Positions 7,327 through 7,915 of a stretch of 7,915 bases of DNA are shown here, in pieces. Origin of the DNA: Paludibacteraceae bacterium (GTDB lineage Bacteria > Bacteroidota > Bacteroidia > Bacteroidales > Paludibacteraceae); assembly GCA_017648235.1 (NCBI GenBank), contig JAGCIZ010000249.1:1-7915 (forward strand), written 5' to 3'. Numbering within the stretch: the first letter of the stretch is position 1; every line of letters begins with the position of its first letter. The position numbers and the translations under genes were made by a program. The notes beneath the pieces are model-generated. The model was not told the origin of the DNA, did not search any database, and was given only the letters and a program-made list of their open reading frames with translations.

Positions 7327-7915
7327 TTAAATTTTTTTGCGAAGACGTGCGATAGGAATACCAAGTTTTTCGCGATATTTTGCGATTGTTCTTCGAGCAA
7401 CGATATATCCTTTTTTGTGTAACTTTTCTTTGAGTTTGTCGTCGGTGATGGGATTTTGTTTGTCTTCTTCTTCTATGCTTTCTTGTAAAATGCGCATAAT
7501 CTCTTTATTGGAAATTTCTGCACCATCTTCGGTTCTCATTGTTTCTGAAAAAAAGTATTTCAGTGGAAAAACCCCAAATTCGGTTTGAACGTATTTACTA
7601 TTGCTTACACGAGAAATTGTAGACATATCAAATCCAGAAATATCAGCAATGTCTTTCAAAATCATAGGTCTTAAGTCCGACTCATTTCCCGACAAGAAAA
7701 ACTGTTGTTGATATTTTACTATTGCCTTCATTGTGCTTATCAAAGTGGCATTTCGTTGCTTGATAGAGTCGATAAACCACTTTGCTGCATCAATTTTTTG
7801 TTTGGCAAAAGAAACTGCGTTCTTCATTTCGTTTGTCTGATTCTTTTTGTTGCCTGCAAAATCTTGAATCATGTTAGAATAAACGTTGCTTACACGTAGG
7901 TCTGGAATGTTTTGA
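7327..7915 (-). CDS. rpoN: RNA polymerase sigma-54 factor RpoN, C-terminal part (5' end outside window)
   Basis: The frame stays open to the right edge, beyond the ATG at 7872. The residues before that Met (QNIPDLRVSNVYSN) match the core-binding region of sigma-54 proteins, so 7872 is internal. About 195 residues of a usual 480-500 are present. Visible are the end of the core-binding domain (AKWFIDSIKQRNATL), the helix-turn-helix segment (KDIADISGFDMSTISRVSNSKYVQT) that contacts the -12 element, FPLKYFFSE, and the RpoN box ARRTIAKYRE (coded by 7369-7398) that reads the -24 element. The protein ends ARLRKKI, as expected, so the C-terminus is intact. The factor directs polymerase to -24/-12 promoters and needs AAA+ activators, whose contact region at the N-terminus is not in this window. 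It is the first visible gene of the minus-strand operon. Confidence 0.96.
   Translation of the reverse strand, partial: QNIPDLRVSNVYSNMIQDFAGNKKNQTNEMKNAVSFAKQKIDAAKWFIDSIKQRNATLISTMKAIVKYQQQFFLSGNESDLRPMILKDIADISGFDMSTISRVSNSKYVQTEFGVFPLKYFFSETMRTEDGAEISNKEIMRILQESIEEEDKQNPITDDKLKEKLHKKGYIVARRTIAKYREKLGIPIARLRKKI

Noticed and set aside
7870..7872. ATG at 7872 as the start of the sigma-54 gene
   Set aside because: Upstream codons in the same frame encode the conserved PDLRVSNVYSN core-binding segment and run to the window edge.

Overview
The window looks like chromosomal DNA from a member of the Bacteroidota, most likely Bacteroidales. It is A+T-rich. It carries a surface protein with a type IX secretion (T9SS)-like C-terminal tail, a sigma-54 gene whose C-terminal part matches Bacteroidota RpoN, a short-signal lipoprotein, and no strong Shine-Dalgarno sequences before the starts. 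The genus cannot be fixed from the sequence alone.

Left part, plus strand (1-3519). The 3' part of a large secreted or surface-anchored protein enters from upstream. It has a tandem array of GEVED-like domains with an exact 531-bp (177-codon) period, then a beta-rich module common in Bacteroidota T9SS cargo, then a T9SS-type sorting tail. A small exported protein (3166-3519) follows after 34 bases. It has an N-terminal signal peptide and a C-terminal tripartite tail (Pro-Ile-Ser-Asp-Gly, hydrophobic helix, Arg/Lys cluster) of the CTERM sorting-signal type. The two genes are probably co-transcribed and end at a strong hairpin terminator (3536-3574) that can serve both strands.

Right part, minus strand (7915 down to 3591). 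Five tightly packed genes read leftwards: rpoN (sigma-54, 5' end outside the window), a PAP2-like multi-pass membrane protein, a patatin-like phospholipase, a U32-family (TrhP/YegQ-like) protein, and a lipoprotein with a DUF6973-like C-terminal domain. The gaps in order are 5 nt, a 4-nt ATGA overlap, 1 nt, and a 4-nt ATGA overlap. This is a single operon by layout, and its promoter is outside the window. Two genes suggest membrane lipid turnover, one suggests RNA hydroxylation, and one is an envelope lipoprotein of unknown role. A shared pathway is not demonstrated by the sequence.

No rRNA, tRNA, CRISPR array, transposase or integrase was seen. Every non-coding gap is under 80 bases. The items most worth a second look are the mosaic near-identical repeats, the small CTERM-like protein beside a T9SS cargo gene, and the DUF6973-like lipoprotein in a sigma-54 operon.
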